Shown in pieces: positions 1 through 13,542 of a DNA stretch of 64,000 bases (within the stretch, counting starts at the first letter, position 1; the number at the start of each line of letters is the position of its first letter). The position numbers and the translations under genes are program-made. The notes below the pieces were generated by a model. It searched no databases. It was not told the DNA's origin and saw nothing but the letters and a program-made list of their open reading frames with translations. This DNA comes from Mycobacterium sp. E796 (GTDB lineage Bacteria; Actinomycetota; Actinomycetes; Mycobacteriales; Mycobacteriaceae): NCBI RefSeq assembly GCF_001672815.1, contig NZ_LZKK01000260.1, positions 1-64,000 of the forward strand. Direction: 5' to 3'.

Positions 1-55
1 CTCTAGTCACAACAATCTCACTCGTACCATCGACTCTGTGTGCATCACGCCAGCT
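1..55. repeat. Left arm of a perfect 55-bp inverted repeat
   Basis: Bases 1-55 are the exact reverse complement of bases 1027-1081, with no mismatch. The match stops at base 56 (against 1026). The left side cannot be followed because it is the window edge, so the true length is at least 55 bp. The arm covers the last codons of the erp reading frame, while its partner lies in the erp/glf intergenic region. The innermost four bases of both arms are the self-complementary AGCT. Confidence 0.97.
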
Positions 56-960
56 GCGCCCGGCAGCGCACCCGCGGCGCCCGGCAGCGCACCCGCGGCG
101 GCCGGCAACGCGGCACCCGGCGCACCACCCGCGGCGCTCTGCTGGATACCCTGCGTGATGGCCGGCATCGCCAGGCCCTTGAGCAGGTCGATGGCCTGGT
201 TGAGGCCCAGCTGGTTGGCGGCCTGCATCAGGTCGTTCATCAGACCGCCGCCGCCAGAGGAGCCGGTCCCGCCGGTCCCGCCGGACGCGATCGGCGAAGC
301 GCCGCCCAGCGTCGACGGGTCACCCAGGATCGGGTAGGTGCCGCCGGCGCCCGGGTCCAATCCGGCCGTCGTCGAGTCGATCGGCACCTCGCTGGGCGAC
401 AGGCCGGGGCTCGCCAGCCCGGGTGTGACCCCGGCCGGGCTGGTCAGCCCGGGGTTGGACAGCGCGGGGTTGAGCCCCGCGGCCGGCGTCGTCGGCAGCG
501 CGCCCGGCGTGGTGACCCCGGGCGTGCCCGGCGTCGTGGGCGGCAGGCCCGGGTTCGCCAGGGCCGGGCTGGTCAAGCCCGGGCTGGTCAGGCCCGGACT
601 GGTCAGCCCCGGGCTCGTCAAGCCTGGGCTGGTCAGCCCCGGGCTCGTCAAGCCTGGGCTGGTCAGCCCTGGGCTGGTGAGGCCCGGACTGGTCAGACCC
701 GGTGTGCTGGCACCGGCTCCGCTGAGCGCGGGCACCGGCGGCAGGTTGATCCCGAATTGCGACAGGCCCTGCGACAGCGCGCCCATCAGCTCTCCGGGCA
801 GGTCGGACATCACCGCGGCCTGCTTGAACTCGTGGTGCTCGGCCGGCTTGCTGCCGGCGGTCGATTCGTAGACCAGGAAGTATGCGCAAGGACTCGCCAC
901 TGCCACAGCGGCGACCGCGCTCATGGCTGTCGAAACCTTGCGTCGGCGTCGATTCGGCAC
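7..960 (-). CDS. erp: Exported repetitive protein Erp (PirG), 3' end probably chimeric
   Basis: Secreted, surface-associated mycobacterial virulence protein of unknown biochemical activity. The GTG at 960 is preferred over the ATG at 984 because GAGGAG lies 7-12 nt upstream and the product then begins with the family's PNRRRRK start (317 aa). Order: Arg-rich start, one hydrophobic signal/anchor segment (about residues 10-30), conserved block with FKQAA and LSQGLSQFGIN, nine PGLTS repeats (about 87-131), Pro/Ala/Gly-rich spacer, conserved DLMQAANQLG region and Ala/Gly/Pro repeats. Odd: the last ~15 residues, ending VRVRLL, come from an inverted copy of the gene's own upstream region, so the natural C-terminus is missing. 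Divergent from glf. Identity is secure; the 3' end is not. Confidence 0.88.
   Translation of the reverse strand: MPNRRRRKVSTAMSAVAAVAVASPCAYFLVYESTAGSKPAEHHEFKQAAVMSDLPGELMGALSQGLSQFGINLPPVPALSGAGASTPGLTSPGLTSPGLTSPGLTSPGLTSPGLTSPGLTSPGLTSPGLTSPALANPGLPPTTPGTPGVTTPGALPTTPAAGLNPALSNPGLTSPAGVTPGLASPGLSPSEVPIDSTTAGLDPGAGGTYPILGDPSTLGGASPIASGGTGGTGSSGGGGLMNDLMQAANQLGLNQAIDLLKGLAMPAITQGIQQSAAGGAPGAALPAAAGALPGAAGALPGAAGVMHTESMVRVRLL
568..702 (-). repeat. Nine in-frame PGLTS-coding 15-bp tandem repeats in erp
   Basis: Nine consecutive 15-bp units encode Pro-Gly-Leu-Thr-Ser. Units differ mainly at third positions, but one two-unit (30-bp) block is repeated exactly, pointing to recent slippage or unequal exchange. 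PGLTS-type repeats define the variable central domain of Erp, and their number differs between mycobacterial species. Confidence 0.93.
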
Positions 961-4309
<3,349 letters not shown>

Positions 4310-4317
<8 letters not shown>

Positions 4318-4846
4318 ATCGGCCGCCCCGCGCGGTGAGGTGGCCGCGCTGGTGGCCGTCCAGTCGGCGCTGGCCGATAGGCCCGGACTGCTGGGCGCGG
4401 CGCGAGGGCTGTCCCATTTCGGCGAGCACAGCATCGGCTGGCTGGTGGTGGCGCTGCTCGGTGCGGTGCTGATGCCGAGCCGTCGCCGCGAGTGGCTGGT
4501 GGCCGGGGCCGGCGCGTTCGTCGCGCACGCCGCCGCCGTGCTGGTCAAGCGCCTGGTGCGGCGCAAGCGGCCCCATCACCCGTCGGTCGCGGTGAACGTC
4601 GGCACGCCGAGCCAACTGAGCTTCCCCTCCGCGCACGCCACCTCCACCACCGCGGCGGCCATCCTGATGAGTCGCGCAACCGGGCTCCCCTTACCCGTGT
4701 TGCTCGTCCCTCCGATGGCGCTGTCGCGGATACTGCTGGGCGTGCACTATCCCAGCGACGTAGCCTTCGGCATCGCCCTCGGTGCCGCCGTCGCGGGAGT
4801 CGCCGACCGCAGCGACGAGTGGTGCCGAAAGAGGTGCGCCGAATGA
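4310..4846 (+). CDS. PAP2 phosphatase (Rv3807c-like), decaprenylphosphoryl-5-phosphoribose phosphatase candidate
   Basis: Small membrane PAP2-family phosphatase (178 aa). The three family signatures are visible: KRLVRRKRP, the SFPSAHATST block (PSAH in place of the more usual PSGH) and SRILLGVHYPSD. The Rv3807c family is assigned the dephosphorylation of decaprenyl-phosphoryl-5-phosphoribose made by UbiA, the next gene, giving decaprenyl-phosphoryl-ribose for DprE1/DprE2. Overlaps glfT2 by 8 nt and ubiA by 4 nt (ATGA), so it is translated with them. Activity is inferred from family and neighbours. Confidence 0.9.
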
Positions 4847-5751
4847 GCGAAGACGTGGTGGTCGGGCCTCCGGCGAACCTGATCGTCGGAGTGGTCAAGG
4901 CGATCCGCCCGCGCCAATGGGTGAAGAACGTGCTCGTTCTGGCCGCGCCGCTGAGCGCGGCGGGACGCGGCCACCGATATGACTACGGCCAGCTCGGAAT
5001 TCAGGTGGCGGTGGCCTTCGCGGTGTTCAGCCTGGCGGCCTCCGCGGTGTACCTGATCAACGACGTCCGCGACGTCGAGGCCGACCGCGAACACCCCACC
5101 AAACGGTTCCGCCCGATCGCCGCCGGCGTGGTGCCGGAATGGCTGGCCTATGCCCTGGCGGTGGTGCTCGGGGTGGCGTCGCTCGGCCTGGCGTGGTGGC
5201 TGACGCCGAACCTGGCGGTCGTGATGGCGGTCTACATCGCCATGCAGCTGGGCTACTGCTTCGGCCTCAAGCACCAGGCGGTGATGGACATCTGCATCGT
5301 GTCGTCGGCGTACCTGCTGCGGGCCATCGCCGGGGGTGCGGCCACCGACACCCGGCTGTCGCAGTGGTTTTTGCTCATGGCGGCATTCGCGTCGTTGTTC
5401 ATGGTGGCCGGCAAGCGCTACGCCGAACTGCAACTGGCCGAACGCACCGGCGCGGCGATCCGCAAGGCGCTGGAGAGCTACACCAGCACCTACCTGCGCT
5501 TCGTCTGGACGATGTCGGCCACCGCGGTGGTGCTGTGCTACGGGCTGTGGGCGTTCGAGCGCGAACACGGCGAGGCGGGCTGGTTCGTGGTGTCCATGGT
5601 CCCGTTCACCATCGCGATCCTGCGCTACGCGGTCGACGTCGACGGCGGGCTGGCCGGGGAGCCCGAAGACATTGCGTTGCGCGACCGGGTGCTGCAGCTG
5701 TTGGCGCTGGCGTGGATCGCAACAGTTGGGGCCGCCGTTGCCTTCGGCTAG
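4843..5751 (+). CDS. ubiA: Decaprenyl-phosphate phosphoribosyltransferase UbiA
   Basis: Multi-pass membrane prenyltransferase-fold enzyme (302 aa) that joins 5-phosphoribosyl pyrophosphate to decaprenyl phosphate, the first committed step to decaprenyl-phospho-arabinose. The start at 4843 overlaps the PAP2 stop as ATGA and gives the expected length; longer upstream reading lacks family similarity. Visible features: RQWVKNVLVLAAPL near the N-terminus, the Asp-rich motif NDVRDVEADREHPTKRFRP (about residues 70-88) and about nine hydrophobic helices. Products pass to the PAP2 phosphatase and then to DprE1/DprE2 further right in the window. Confidence 0.97.
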   Translation: MSEDVVVGPPANLIVGVVKAIRPRQWVKNVLVLAAPLSAAGRGHRYDYGQLGIQVAVAFAVFSLAASAVYLINDVRDVEADREHPTKRFRPIAAGVVPEWLAYALAVVLGVASLGLAWWLTPNLAVVMAVYIAMQLGYCFGLKHQAVMDICIVSSAYLLRAIAGGAATDTRLSQWFLLMAAFASLFMVAGKRYAELQLAERTGAAIRKALESYTSTYLRFVWTMSATAVVLCYGLWAFEREHGEAGWFVVSMVPFTIAILRYAVDVDGGLAGEPEDIALRDRVLQLLALAWIATVGAAVAFG

Positions 5752-5848
5752 CCCCCGTCTGGAAGGCCTGAAGGCGCTGGGGGTGGGGGTGCTGCGCCGG
5801 CCGGTGATCAGGCGGCCCGGCCGGCCGCTATTTCCCTATGTCACCGCG

Positions 5849-7720
5849 GTGCGGGTCAGCCTGTGGATCAGCGTGGCGGTGGTCGCCGTCCTGTTCGGGT
5901 GGGGCGCGTGGCAGCGGCGCTGGATCGCCGACGACGGGCTCATCGTGCTGCGCACGGTGCGCAATTTGCTGGCCGGCAACGGCCCGGTCTTCAACCAGGG
6001 CGAACGAGTCGAGGCGAACACCTCCACGGCGTGGACCTATCTGATGTATCTGGGTAGCTGGGTCGGCGGCCCGATGCGCATGGAGTACGTGGCTTTGGCG
6101 CTGGCCCTGACGCTTTCGGTGCTGGGCGTCGCATTTTTGATGCTGGGCGCCGGCCGGTTGTACGCGCCCAGCCTGCGGGGCCGCCGGGCGATCATGCTGC
6201 CCGCCGGCGCACTGGTCTACATCGCGTTGCCGCCCGCCCGCGACTTTGCCACATCGGGTCTGGAGAGCGGCCTGGCGCTGGCCTACCTGGGGCTGCTGTG
6301 GTGGATGATGGTGTGCTGGGCGCAGCCGGTGCGCGGGCGTCCGGGTGGCCCGGCCTTCGTCGGCGCGCTGGCCTTCGTCGCCGGGTTCAGCGTTCTCGTC
6401 CGGCCTGAGCTGGCGCTGATGGGCGGGCTGGCGCTGATCATGATGCTCATCGCCGCCCGTACCTGGCAGCGCCGGGCGCTGGTCGTGGTGGCCGGCGGAT
6501 TCCTGCCCGTCGCCTACGAGATCTTCCGGATGGGCTACTACGGCCTGCTGGTGCCCGGCACGGCGTTGGCCAAGGACGCGGCCGGCGACAAGTGGTCGCA
6601 GGGAATGATCTACCTCACGAACTTCAATGCGCCCTACGCCGTGTGGGTTCCGGTGCTGCTGCTGGTGCCGCTCGGCGTGCTCGTGGTGGTGGCCCGGCGG
6701 CGCCCGTCGTTCCTGCGCCCGGCGCTGTCGCCGGATTACGGGCGCCTGGCGCGGGCGGTGCAGAGCCCGTCGGCGGTCGTCGCATTCGTCCTCGTCAGCG
6801 GCCTGCTGCAGGGGCTCTACTGGATCCGGCAGGGCGGCGATTTCATGCACGCGAGGGTGTTGCTGGCGCCGCTATTTTGTTTGCTGGCGCCGGTGGCCGT
6901 CGTCCCGGTTGCTCTTCCCGACGGGCAGGACTATTCGCGGGAGACCGGCTACTGGGCGGCGGGTGCCGCCGGGGTGCTGTGGCTGGGCGTCGCGGGCTGG
7001 TCGCTGTGGGCAGCAAACTCGCCCGGGATGGGCGACGACGCCACCCACGTCACCTACTCGGGCATCGTCGACGAGCGCCGCTTCTACGCACAGGCCACCG
7101 GGCATGCGCACCCGCTGACGGCCGCCGACTACCTGGACTACCCGAGGATGGCCGCCGTCCTGACTGCGCTCGACAACACCCCGGAGGGCGCGTTGTTGCT
7201 GCCGTCTGGCAACTACACCCAGTGGGACCTGGTGCCGATGCTGCCGCCCGCGCCCGGCGACGCCAAGGCCCCGCAAAAACCGCAGCACGCCGTGTTTTTC
7301 ACCAACCTGGGCATGCTGGGGATGAACGTCGGACTTGACGTACGGGTGATCGACCAGATCGGGCTGGCAAACCCGCTCGCCCAGCACACGGAGCGGCTGA
7401 AGCACGGCCGAATCGGGCACGACAAGAACCTCTTCCCCGACTGGGTCATCGCCGACGGCCCGTGGGTGAAGTTGTATCCGGGAATTCCAGGCTATTTGGA
7501 CGTGAACTGGGTCGCGCAGGCCGTCGCGGCGCTGCAATGCCCCGAGACGAAGGCGATGCTGAGCTCGGTGCGAGCCCCAATGACCTTGCATCGCTTCGTT
7601 TCCAACGTCGTACACAGCTTCGAGTTCACCAAGTACCGAATCGATCGCGTTCCGCTCTACGAGCTCGCCAGGTGTGGGCTGCCGGTTCCGCAGGCGATCC
7701 CGCCACCTCCCCGCGAATGA
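5849..7720 (+). CDS. aftB: Terminal beta-1,2-arabinofuranosyltransferase AftB
   Basis: GT-C membrane enzyme that adds the terminal beta-1,2 arabinose to arabinan, using decaprenyl-phospho-arabinose outside the membrane. The frame is open from far upstream, so the start is uncertain. GTG 5849 gives 623 aa beginning RVSLWISVAVV, matching the family length (about 627 aa); GTG 5783, with GAAGG 8 nt before it, would add 22 residues. The N-terminal helix is followed by the WIADDG acidic motif in the first periplasmic loop, typical of GT-C enzymes. About ten further hydrophobic segments precede a soluble C-terminal domain. Lies 97 nt after ubiA. Confidence 0.95.
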   Translation: MRVSLWISVAVVAVLFGWGAWQRRWIADDGLIVLRTVRNLLAGNGPVFNQGERVEANTSTAWTYLMYLGSWVGGPMRMEYVALALALTLSVLGVAFLMLGAGRLYAPSLRGRRAIMLPAGALVYIALPPARDFATSGLESGLALAYLGLLWWMMVCWAQPVRGRPGGPAFVGALAFVAGFSVLVRPELALMGGLALIMMLIAARTWQRRALVVVAGGFLPVAYEIFRMGYYGLLVPGTALAKDAAGDKWSQGMIYLTNFNAPYAVWVPVLLLVPLGVLVVVARRRPSFLRPALSPDYGRLARAVQSPSAVVAFVLVSGLLQGLYWIRQGGDFMHARVLLAPLFCLLAPVAVVPVALPDGQDYSRETGYWAAGAAGVLWLGVAGWSLWAANSPGMGDDATHVTYSGIVDERRFYAQATGHAHPLTAADYLDYPRMAAVLTALDNTPEGALLLPSGNYTQWDLVPMLPPAPGDAKAPQKPQHAVFFTNLGMLGMNVGLDVRVIDQIGLANPLAQHTERLKHGRIGHDKNLFPDWVIADGPWVKLYPGIPGYLDVNWVAQAVAALQCPETKAMLSSVRAPMTLHRFVSNVVHSFEFTKYRIDRVPLYELARCGLPVPQAIPPPPRE

Positions 7721-9102
<1,382 letters not shown>

Positions 9103-9121
9103 GAACGAGCAACGCGACTGG

Positions 9122-9149
9122 CGGCGGCGACCCATTCGGGTCGCCGCCG
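9122..9149 (+). terminator. Hairpin terminator after fbpA
   Basis: A 12-bp GC-rich perfect stem (9122-9133 paired with 9138-9149, including GGCGGCGACCC/GGGTCGCCGCC) with the 4-nt loop ATTC, 20 nt after the fbpA stop. It is followed by a modest T-rich stretch (TTGGTTTGT), as is common for mycobacterial terminators that lack a long U tract. Confidence 0.8.
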
Positions 9150-9255
9150 TTGGTTTGTCCGCGCCGAGTGTGGCCTATATCACTACCCTGCTAGCCGCCC
9201 CCGATGCCGCGCTGGCTAATGTGCAGACACAGCGACTAGACGATGGAGGGTGGAC

Positions 9256-10176
9256 ATGAGGGTCGTACGGGGTCTGTCAGCGCTTCTGCGGATGTTTGGC
9301 GTCACCGCGCTGTCCGTCGGGCTGGGGGTGACCTTCGCCTTGGTGACGACGGCAACCGCCGGCAAGGCCAGGGCCGCGGGTTACGAAAGCCTAATGGTCC
9401 CGTCGGCGGCGATGGGCCGCGACATCCCGGTGGCCTTCCTGGCCGGCGGTCCGCACGCGGTGTATCTGCTGGACCCCTTCGACGCCGCCCCGGACGTCAG
9501 CAACTGGGTCACCGCCGGAAACGCGATGAACACGCTGGCCGGCAAGGGCATCTCGGTGGTGGCTCCCGCCGGCGGCGCCTACAGCATGTACACCAACTGG
9601 GAGAACGACGGCAGCAAGCAGTGGGACACGTTCCTGTCCAGTGAGCTGCCGAACTGGCTGGCCGCGAACAAGGGCCTGGCACCCGGCGGCCACGCCGCCG
9701 TCGGCGCATCCCAGGGCGGCTACGCCGCGATGGCGCTGGCTTGCTTCCACCCCGACCGCTTCGGCTTCGCCGGTTCGCTGTCCGGTTTCCTGTACCCGTC
9801 GAACACCACGACGAACGGTTCGATCCTGGCCGGCCTGCAGCAGTTCGGCGGCGTCGACGGCAACGGCATGTGGGGCGCGCCGCAGCTGGGCCGGTGGAAG
9901 TGGCACGACCCGTGGGTGCACGCGTCGCTGTTGGCGCAGAACAACACCCGCGTCTGGGTGTGGAGCCCGACCACTGACGCGGCCAGCGACCCCGCCGCCA
10001 TGATCGGCCAGGCCGGCGAGGCGATGGGCAACAGCCGGATGTTCTACCAGCAGTACCGCAGCGTCGGCGGGCACAACGGCCACTTCGACTTCCCCGGCGG
10101 CGGTGACAACGGCTGGGGCTCGTGGTCGGGCCAGCTGGGCGCCATGTCGGGCGACATCGTGGGCGCGATCCGCTAG
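9256..10176 (+). CDS. fbpD: MPT51/FbpD, antigen 85-fold secreted protein
   Basis: Secreted Ag85 paralogue (306 aa). ATG 9256 is chosen because GGAGGG lies 5-11 nt upstream. A signal peptide of about 40 residues with an Ala-rich end precedes [15 protein letters not shown]. Conserved blocks include NWVTAGNAMNTLAGKG and GRWKWHDPWVHA. M. tuberculosis MPT51 is regarded as lacking mycolyltransferase activity and as a fibronectin/surface binder. Here the nucleophile elbow reads GASQGGY with a serine at residue 152, and a GGHNG histidine motif is present, but the Ag85 glutamate does not align directly. Its own promoter is likely, given the hairpin before it. Confidence 0.95.
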   Translation: MRVVRGLSALLRMFGVTALSVGLGVTFALVTTATAGKARAAGYESLMVPSAAMGRDIPVAFLAGGPHAVYLLDPFDAAPDVSNWVTAGNAMNTLAGKGISVVAPAGGAYSMYTNWENDGSKQWDTFLSSELPNWLAANKGLAPGGHAAVGASQGGYAAMALACFHPDRFGFAGSLSGFLYPSNTTTNGSILAGLQQFGGVDGNGMWGAPQLGRWKWHDPWVHASLLAQNNTRVWVWSPTTDAASDPAAMIGQAGEAMGNSRMFYQQYRSVGGHNGHFDFPGGGDNGWGSWSGQLGAMSGDIVGAIR

Positions 10177-10297
10177 GACGGCGAGGCCCAGGGTGCCGCG
10201 CGAAACGCCGGTACCGTGTAGGAAAGTGCAGCAGGGGGCGGGACGTCCGCTTGCCTGAAACCGAGCTGCGATCGACCGACTCTGCTGGCAGGAGACC

Positions 10298-11308
10298 ATG
10301 ACGACGAGCGCGCGGCGCAAACGCCACCGGATCCTCGCCTGGATTGCCGCCCTTGCCGTGGCGGGCGTCGTGTTGCTGGTGGTGGTGGCCGTCGTCACGC
10401 TGCTGCGCAACCGCGAATCGCCGCCCAGCGCCGTGCCCCCCGGCATCCTGCCGCCGCCCGCCACGTCGACCCATCCGCACAAGCCGCGGCCGGCGTCGCA
10501 GGACGCCTCGTGCCCCGACGTGCAGCTGATCAACGTGCCGGGGACGTGGGAGTCCGCTCCGCAGGACGACCCCCTCAACCCGGGGCAGTTCCCGAATGCG
10601 TTGCTGCACAAGGTGACAAACGAGATCTCCCAGCAGTTCCCGTCGTCGCGGGTGCAGACGTACACCACCCCCTACACGGCGCAGTTCCACAACCCGTTGA
10701 GCGGCGACACGCAGATGTCCTACAACGAAAGCCGGGCAGAGGGCACCCGCGCGACCGTCCAGGCGATGACCGACATGAACAACAAGTGCCCGCTGACCAG
10801 TTACGTGCTGATGGGCTTCTCCCAGGGCGCGGTGATCATCGGCGACATCGCCAGCGACATCGGCAACGGCCGCGGACCCGTCGACGACGACCTGGTGCTC
10901 GGTGTGACGTTGATCGCCGACGGCCGTCGCCAGGACGGGGTGGGCAATGACATCGGGCCCAACCCGCCGGGCGAGGGCGCGGAGATCACGCTGCACGAGG
11001 TGCCGGTGCTGTCCGGGCTCGGCCTGACCATGACGGGGGCGCGGCCGGGCGGCTTCGGCGCGCTGAACGGCAAGACCAACGAGATCTGCGCGCCGGGTGA
11101 CCTCATCTGCGCGGCGCCGAACGAAGCGTTCAGCGTCGCCAAGCTGCCGGACACGTTGAACACCCTGGCCGGTGGCGCCGGGCAGCCGGTCCACGCGCTG
11201 TACGCCACGACGCAGTTCTGGAACCTCGACGGGGCGCCGGCGACCGATTGGACGCTGAATTGGGCCCGCGGGCTGATCGAAAACGCGCCGCACCCCAAAC
11301 ATGGGTGA
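10298..11308 (+). CDS. culp6: Cutinase-like esterase Culp6 (Rv3802c type)
   Basis: Envelope-anchored serine hydrolase (336 aa) of the cutinase family with reported thioesterase/phospholipase activity, essential for mycolate metabolism in mycobacteria. ATG 10298 follows GGCAGGAGACC. An N-terminal basic start and one membrane helix (about residues 12-35) precede a Pro-rich linker. The cutinase domain has [12 protein letters not shown], the nucleophile elbow GFSQGAV and further Cys residues ([18 protein letters not shown]) for disulfides. Placed between the mycolyltransferases and the fadD32-pks13-accD4 operon, which fits a role in mycolate handling. Confidence 0.96.
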   Translation: MTTSARRKRHRILAWIAALAVAGVVLLVVVAVVTLLRNRESPPSAVPPGILPPPATSTHPHKPRPASQDASCPDVQLINVPGTWESAPQDDPLNPGQFPNALLHKVTNEISQQFPSSRVQTYTTPYTAQFHNPLSGDTQMSYNESRAEGTRATVQAMTDMNNKCPLTSYVLMGFSQGAVIIGDIASDIGNGRGPVDDDLVLGVTLIADGRRQDGVGNDIGPNPPGEGAEITLHEVPVLSGLGLTMTGARPGGFGALNGKTNEICAPGDLICAAPNEAFSVAKLPDTLNTLAGGAGQPVHALYATTQFWNLDGAPATDWTLNWARGLIENAPHPKHG

Positions 11309-11609
11309 CTCCGCCGGATGAGGATGGGTCGGGTCGGCCCGAGGAACAGGGCACTAGACACAGCCACGACGTAGGCGAATCCGTGACGGGATCGGCGGTA
11401 CCTTGTGATTTGGTCTGCCGCGGGGCGGCCCTTAACATTAAGAGAAAATTAAGAGCAATCAGCACTTGGTTGCGGTCCCGATCGGGGCCGAAGCTGGCGG
11501 GGACTGGCACGGACCGGCGCTCCCAGCCGGGTGTCGTGCACAGCCGGCTCGTGTATAGAGGACCAGTCGGCGAAGCCGGCAAGGCATTGAGTCGGCCAAG
11601 CCGACCGAG
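11309..11609 (+). promoter_or_regulatory. Upstream region of the fadD32-pks13-accD4 operon
   Basis: No gene is seen in these 301 bp. The striking part is an AT-rich island at 11431-11455: CTTAA-CA-TTAAG forms a short palindrome, and ATTAAGAG occurs twice with starts at 11437 and 11448, 11 bp apart (about one helical turn). This looks like a repressor or activator site, but the binding protein is unknown. The likely ribosome site AGGAG at 11621 lies downstream, inside the annotated 5' end of fadD32. Confidence 0.5.
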
Positions 11610-13532
11610 ATGGTTGTGACAGGAGAAGACGGCATGGCGTACCACAACCCGTTCATCGTGAATGGAAAGATCAGGTTCCCGGACAACACGAACCTGGTTC
11701 GTCACGTTGAGAAGTGGGCGAAGGTTCGCGGCGACAAGCTCGCCTATCGGTTCATCGACTACTCCACCGAGCGCGACGGCGAGTACCGCGACATCTCGTG
11801 GTCGGAGTTCAGCGCCCGCAACCGGGCCGTCGGCGCTCGCCTGCAACAGGTCACCCAGCCCGGCGACCGCATCGCCATCCTGTGCCCGCAGAACCTCAAC
11901 TACCTGGTCGCGTTCTTCGGCGCGCTGTATTCCTGCAGGATCGCCGTGCCGCTGTTCGACCCGAGCGAACCGGGCCACGTCGGCCGTCTGCACGCCGTGC
12001 TCGACGACTGCACCCCGTCGACCATCCTGACCACCACCGAGGCCGCCGAGGGAGTCCGCAAGTTCATCCGCGCCCGCTCGGCCAAGGAGCGCCCGCGCGT
12101 CATCGCCGTCGACGCCGTGCCGAACGAGGTCGCCGCCACCTGGGAAGAGCCGGTGGCCGACGAGAACACCATCGCCTACCTGCAGTACACCTCCGGCTCC
12201 ACGCGCACCCCGACCGGCGTGCAGATCACCCACCTGAACCTGCCGACCAACGTCCTGCAGGTGCTCAACGGCCTCGAGGGCAAAGAGGGCGACCGCGGGT
12301 TGTCCTGGCTGCCCTTCTTCCACGACATGGGCCTGATCACCGCGCTGCTGTCACCGGTGCTCGGCCAGAGTTTCACCTTCATGACCCCGGCCGCGTTCGT
12401 GCGACGGCCGGGCCGGTGGATCCGGGAGATGGCGCGCAAGCCCGACGACGCCCCGGAGTGCGAGGTCTTCACCGTCGCGCCGAACTTCGCCTTTGAGCAC
12501 GCCGCGGTGCGCGGCGCGCCCAAGGAAGGTGAGCCGCCCCTGGACCTCAGCAACGTGAAGGGCATCCTCAACGGCAGCGAGCCGGTGTCCCCGGCGTCGA
12601 TGCGCAAGTTCTACGAGGCGTTCGCGCCGTACGGCCTGCGGGAGACGGCGATCAAGCCGTCCTATGGCCTGGCCGAGGCGACATTGTTCGTCTCCACGAC
12701 GCCGATGGACCAGGCGCCCCGGGTCATCCACGTCGACCGCGACGAGATGAACAACCAACGCTTCGTCGAGGTCCCCGCCGACGCGCCGAACGCGGTCCCC
12801 CAGGTGTCCGCCGGCATCATCGGTGTCGACGAGTGGGCCGTCATCGTCGATCCGGACACGGCCAGCGAGCTGCCGGACGGGCACGTCGGCGAGATCTGGC
12901 TGCACGGCAACAACCTCGGCACCGGGTACTGGGGCAAGGAAGAGGAAACCCAGCACACCTTCCGCAACATCCTGAAGTCCCGCATCACCGAGTCGCACGC
13001 CGAGGGCGCCGCGGACGACGGGCTGTGGGTGCGCACCGGTGACTACGGCACCTACCACGACGGCCACCTCTATATCGTCGGCCGCATCAAGGACCTGGTC
13101 ATCATCGACGGGCGCAACCACTACCCGCAGGACCTCGAGTACTCGGCGCAGGAAGCCAGCCGCGCGCTGCGCACCGGCTACGTGGCCGCCTTCTCGGTCC
13201 CGGCCAACCAGCTGCCGCAGGTCGTGTTCGACAACCCGCACGCCGGCATCAAGCACGACCCCGAGGACACCTCCGAGCAGCTCGTGATCGTCGCCGAGCG
13301 CGCCGCCGGCACGCACAAGCTCGACTACCAGCCCATCGCCGACGACATCCGCGCGGCCATCGCCGTGCGGCACGGCGTTACCGTGCGCGACCTGCTGCTG
13401 GTGCAGGCGGGAACCATTCCGCGCACCTCGAGCGGCAAGATCGGGCGCCGCGCTTGCCGCGCCGCCTACCTCGACGGAAGCCTGCGCAGCGGCATCGGTT
13501 CCCCGACCGCCTTCGCGGGCGCGAACGACTGA
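11610..13532 (+). CDS. fadD32: Long-chain fatty acid-AMP ligase FadD32
   Basis: Activates the C50-60 meromycolic acid as acyl-adenylate and loads it on the N-terminal ACP of Pks13 (640 aa). Adenylation motifs visible: [50 protein letters not shown] and the C-terminal [12 protein letters not shown] lysine loop. The annotated family start is ATG 11610, but AGGAG at 11621-11625 lies 8 nt before a second ATG at 11634 (MAYHNPFIV), which may be the real start; the family's leader residues coincide with this ribosome site. First gene of the operon with pks13 10 nt downstream. Confidence 0.98.
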   Translation: MVVTGEDGMAYHNPFIVNGKIRFPDNTNLVRHVEKWAKVRGDKLAYRFIDYSTERDGEYRDISWSEFSARNRAVGARLQQVTQPGDRIAILCPQNLNYLVAFFGALYSCRIAVPLFDPSEPGHVGRLHAVLDDCTPSTILTTTEAAEGVRKFIRARSAKERPRVIAVDAVPNEVAATWEEPVADENTIAYLQYTSGSTRTPTGVQITHLNLPTNVLQVLNGLEGKEGDRGLSWLPFFHDMGLITALLSPVLGQSFTFMTPAAFVRRPGRWIREMARKPDDAPECEVFTVAPNFAFEHAAVRGAPKEGEPPLDLSNVKGILNGSEPVSPASMRKFYEAFAPYGLRETAIKPSYGLAEATLFVSTTPMDQAPRVIHVDRDEMNNQRFVEVPADAPNAVPQVSAGIIGVDEWAVIVDPDTASELPDGHVGEIWLHGNNLGTGYWGKEEETQHTFRNILKSRITESHAEGAADDGLWVRTGDYGTYHDGHLYIVGRIKDLVIIDGRNHYPQDLEYSAQEASRALRTGYVAAFSVPANQLPQVVFDNPHAGIKHDPEDTSEQLVIVAERAAGTHKLDYQPIADDIRAAIAVRHGVTVRDLLLVQAGTIPRTSSGKIGRRACRAAYLDGSLRSGIGSPTAFAGAND

Positions 13533-13542
13533 ACCAGGAATC

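Noticed and set aside
568-702. Possible CRISPR array
   Set aside because: Units are contiguous, in frame and code for PGLTS; there are no spacers and no cas genes.
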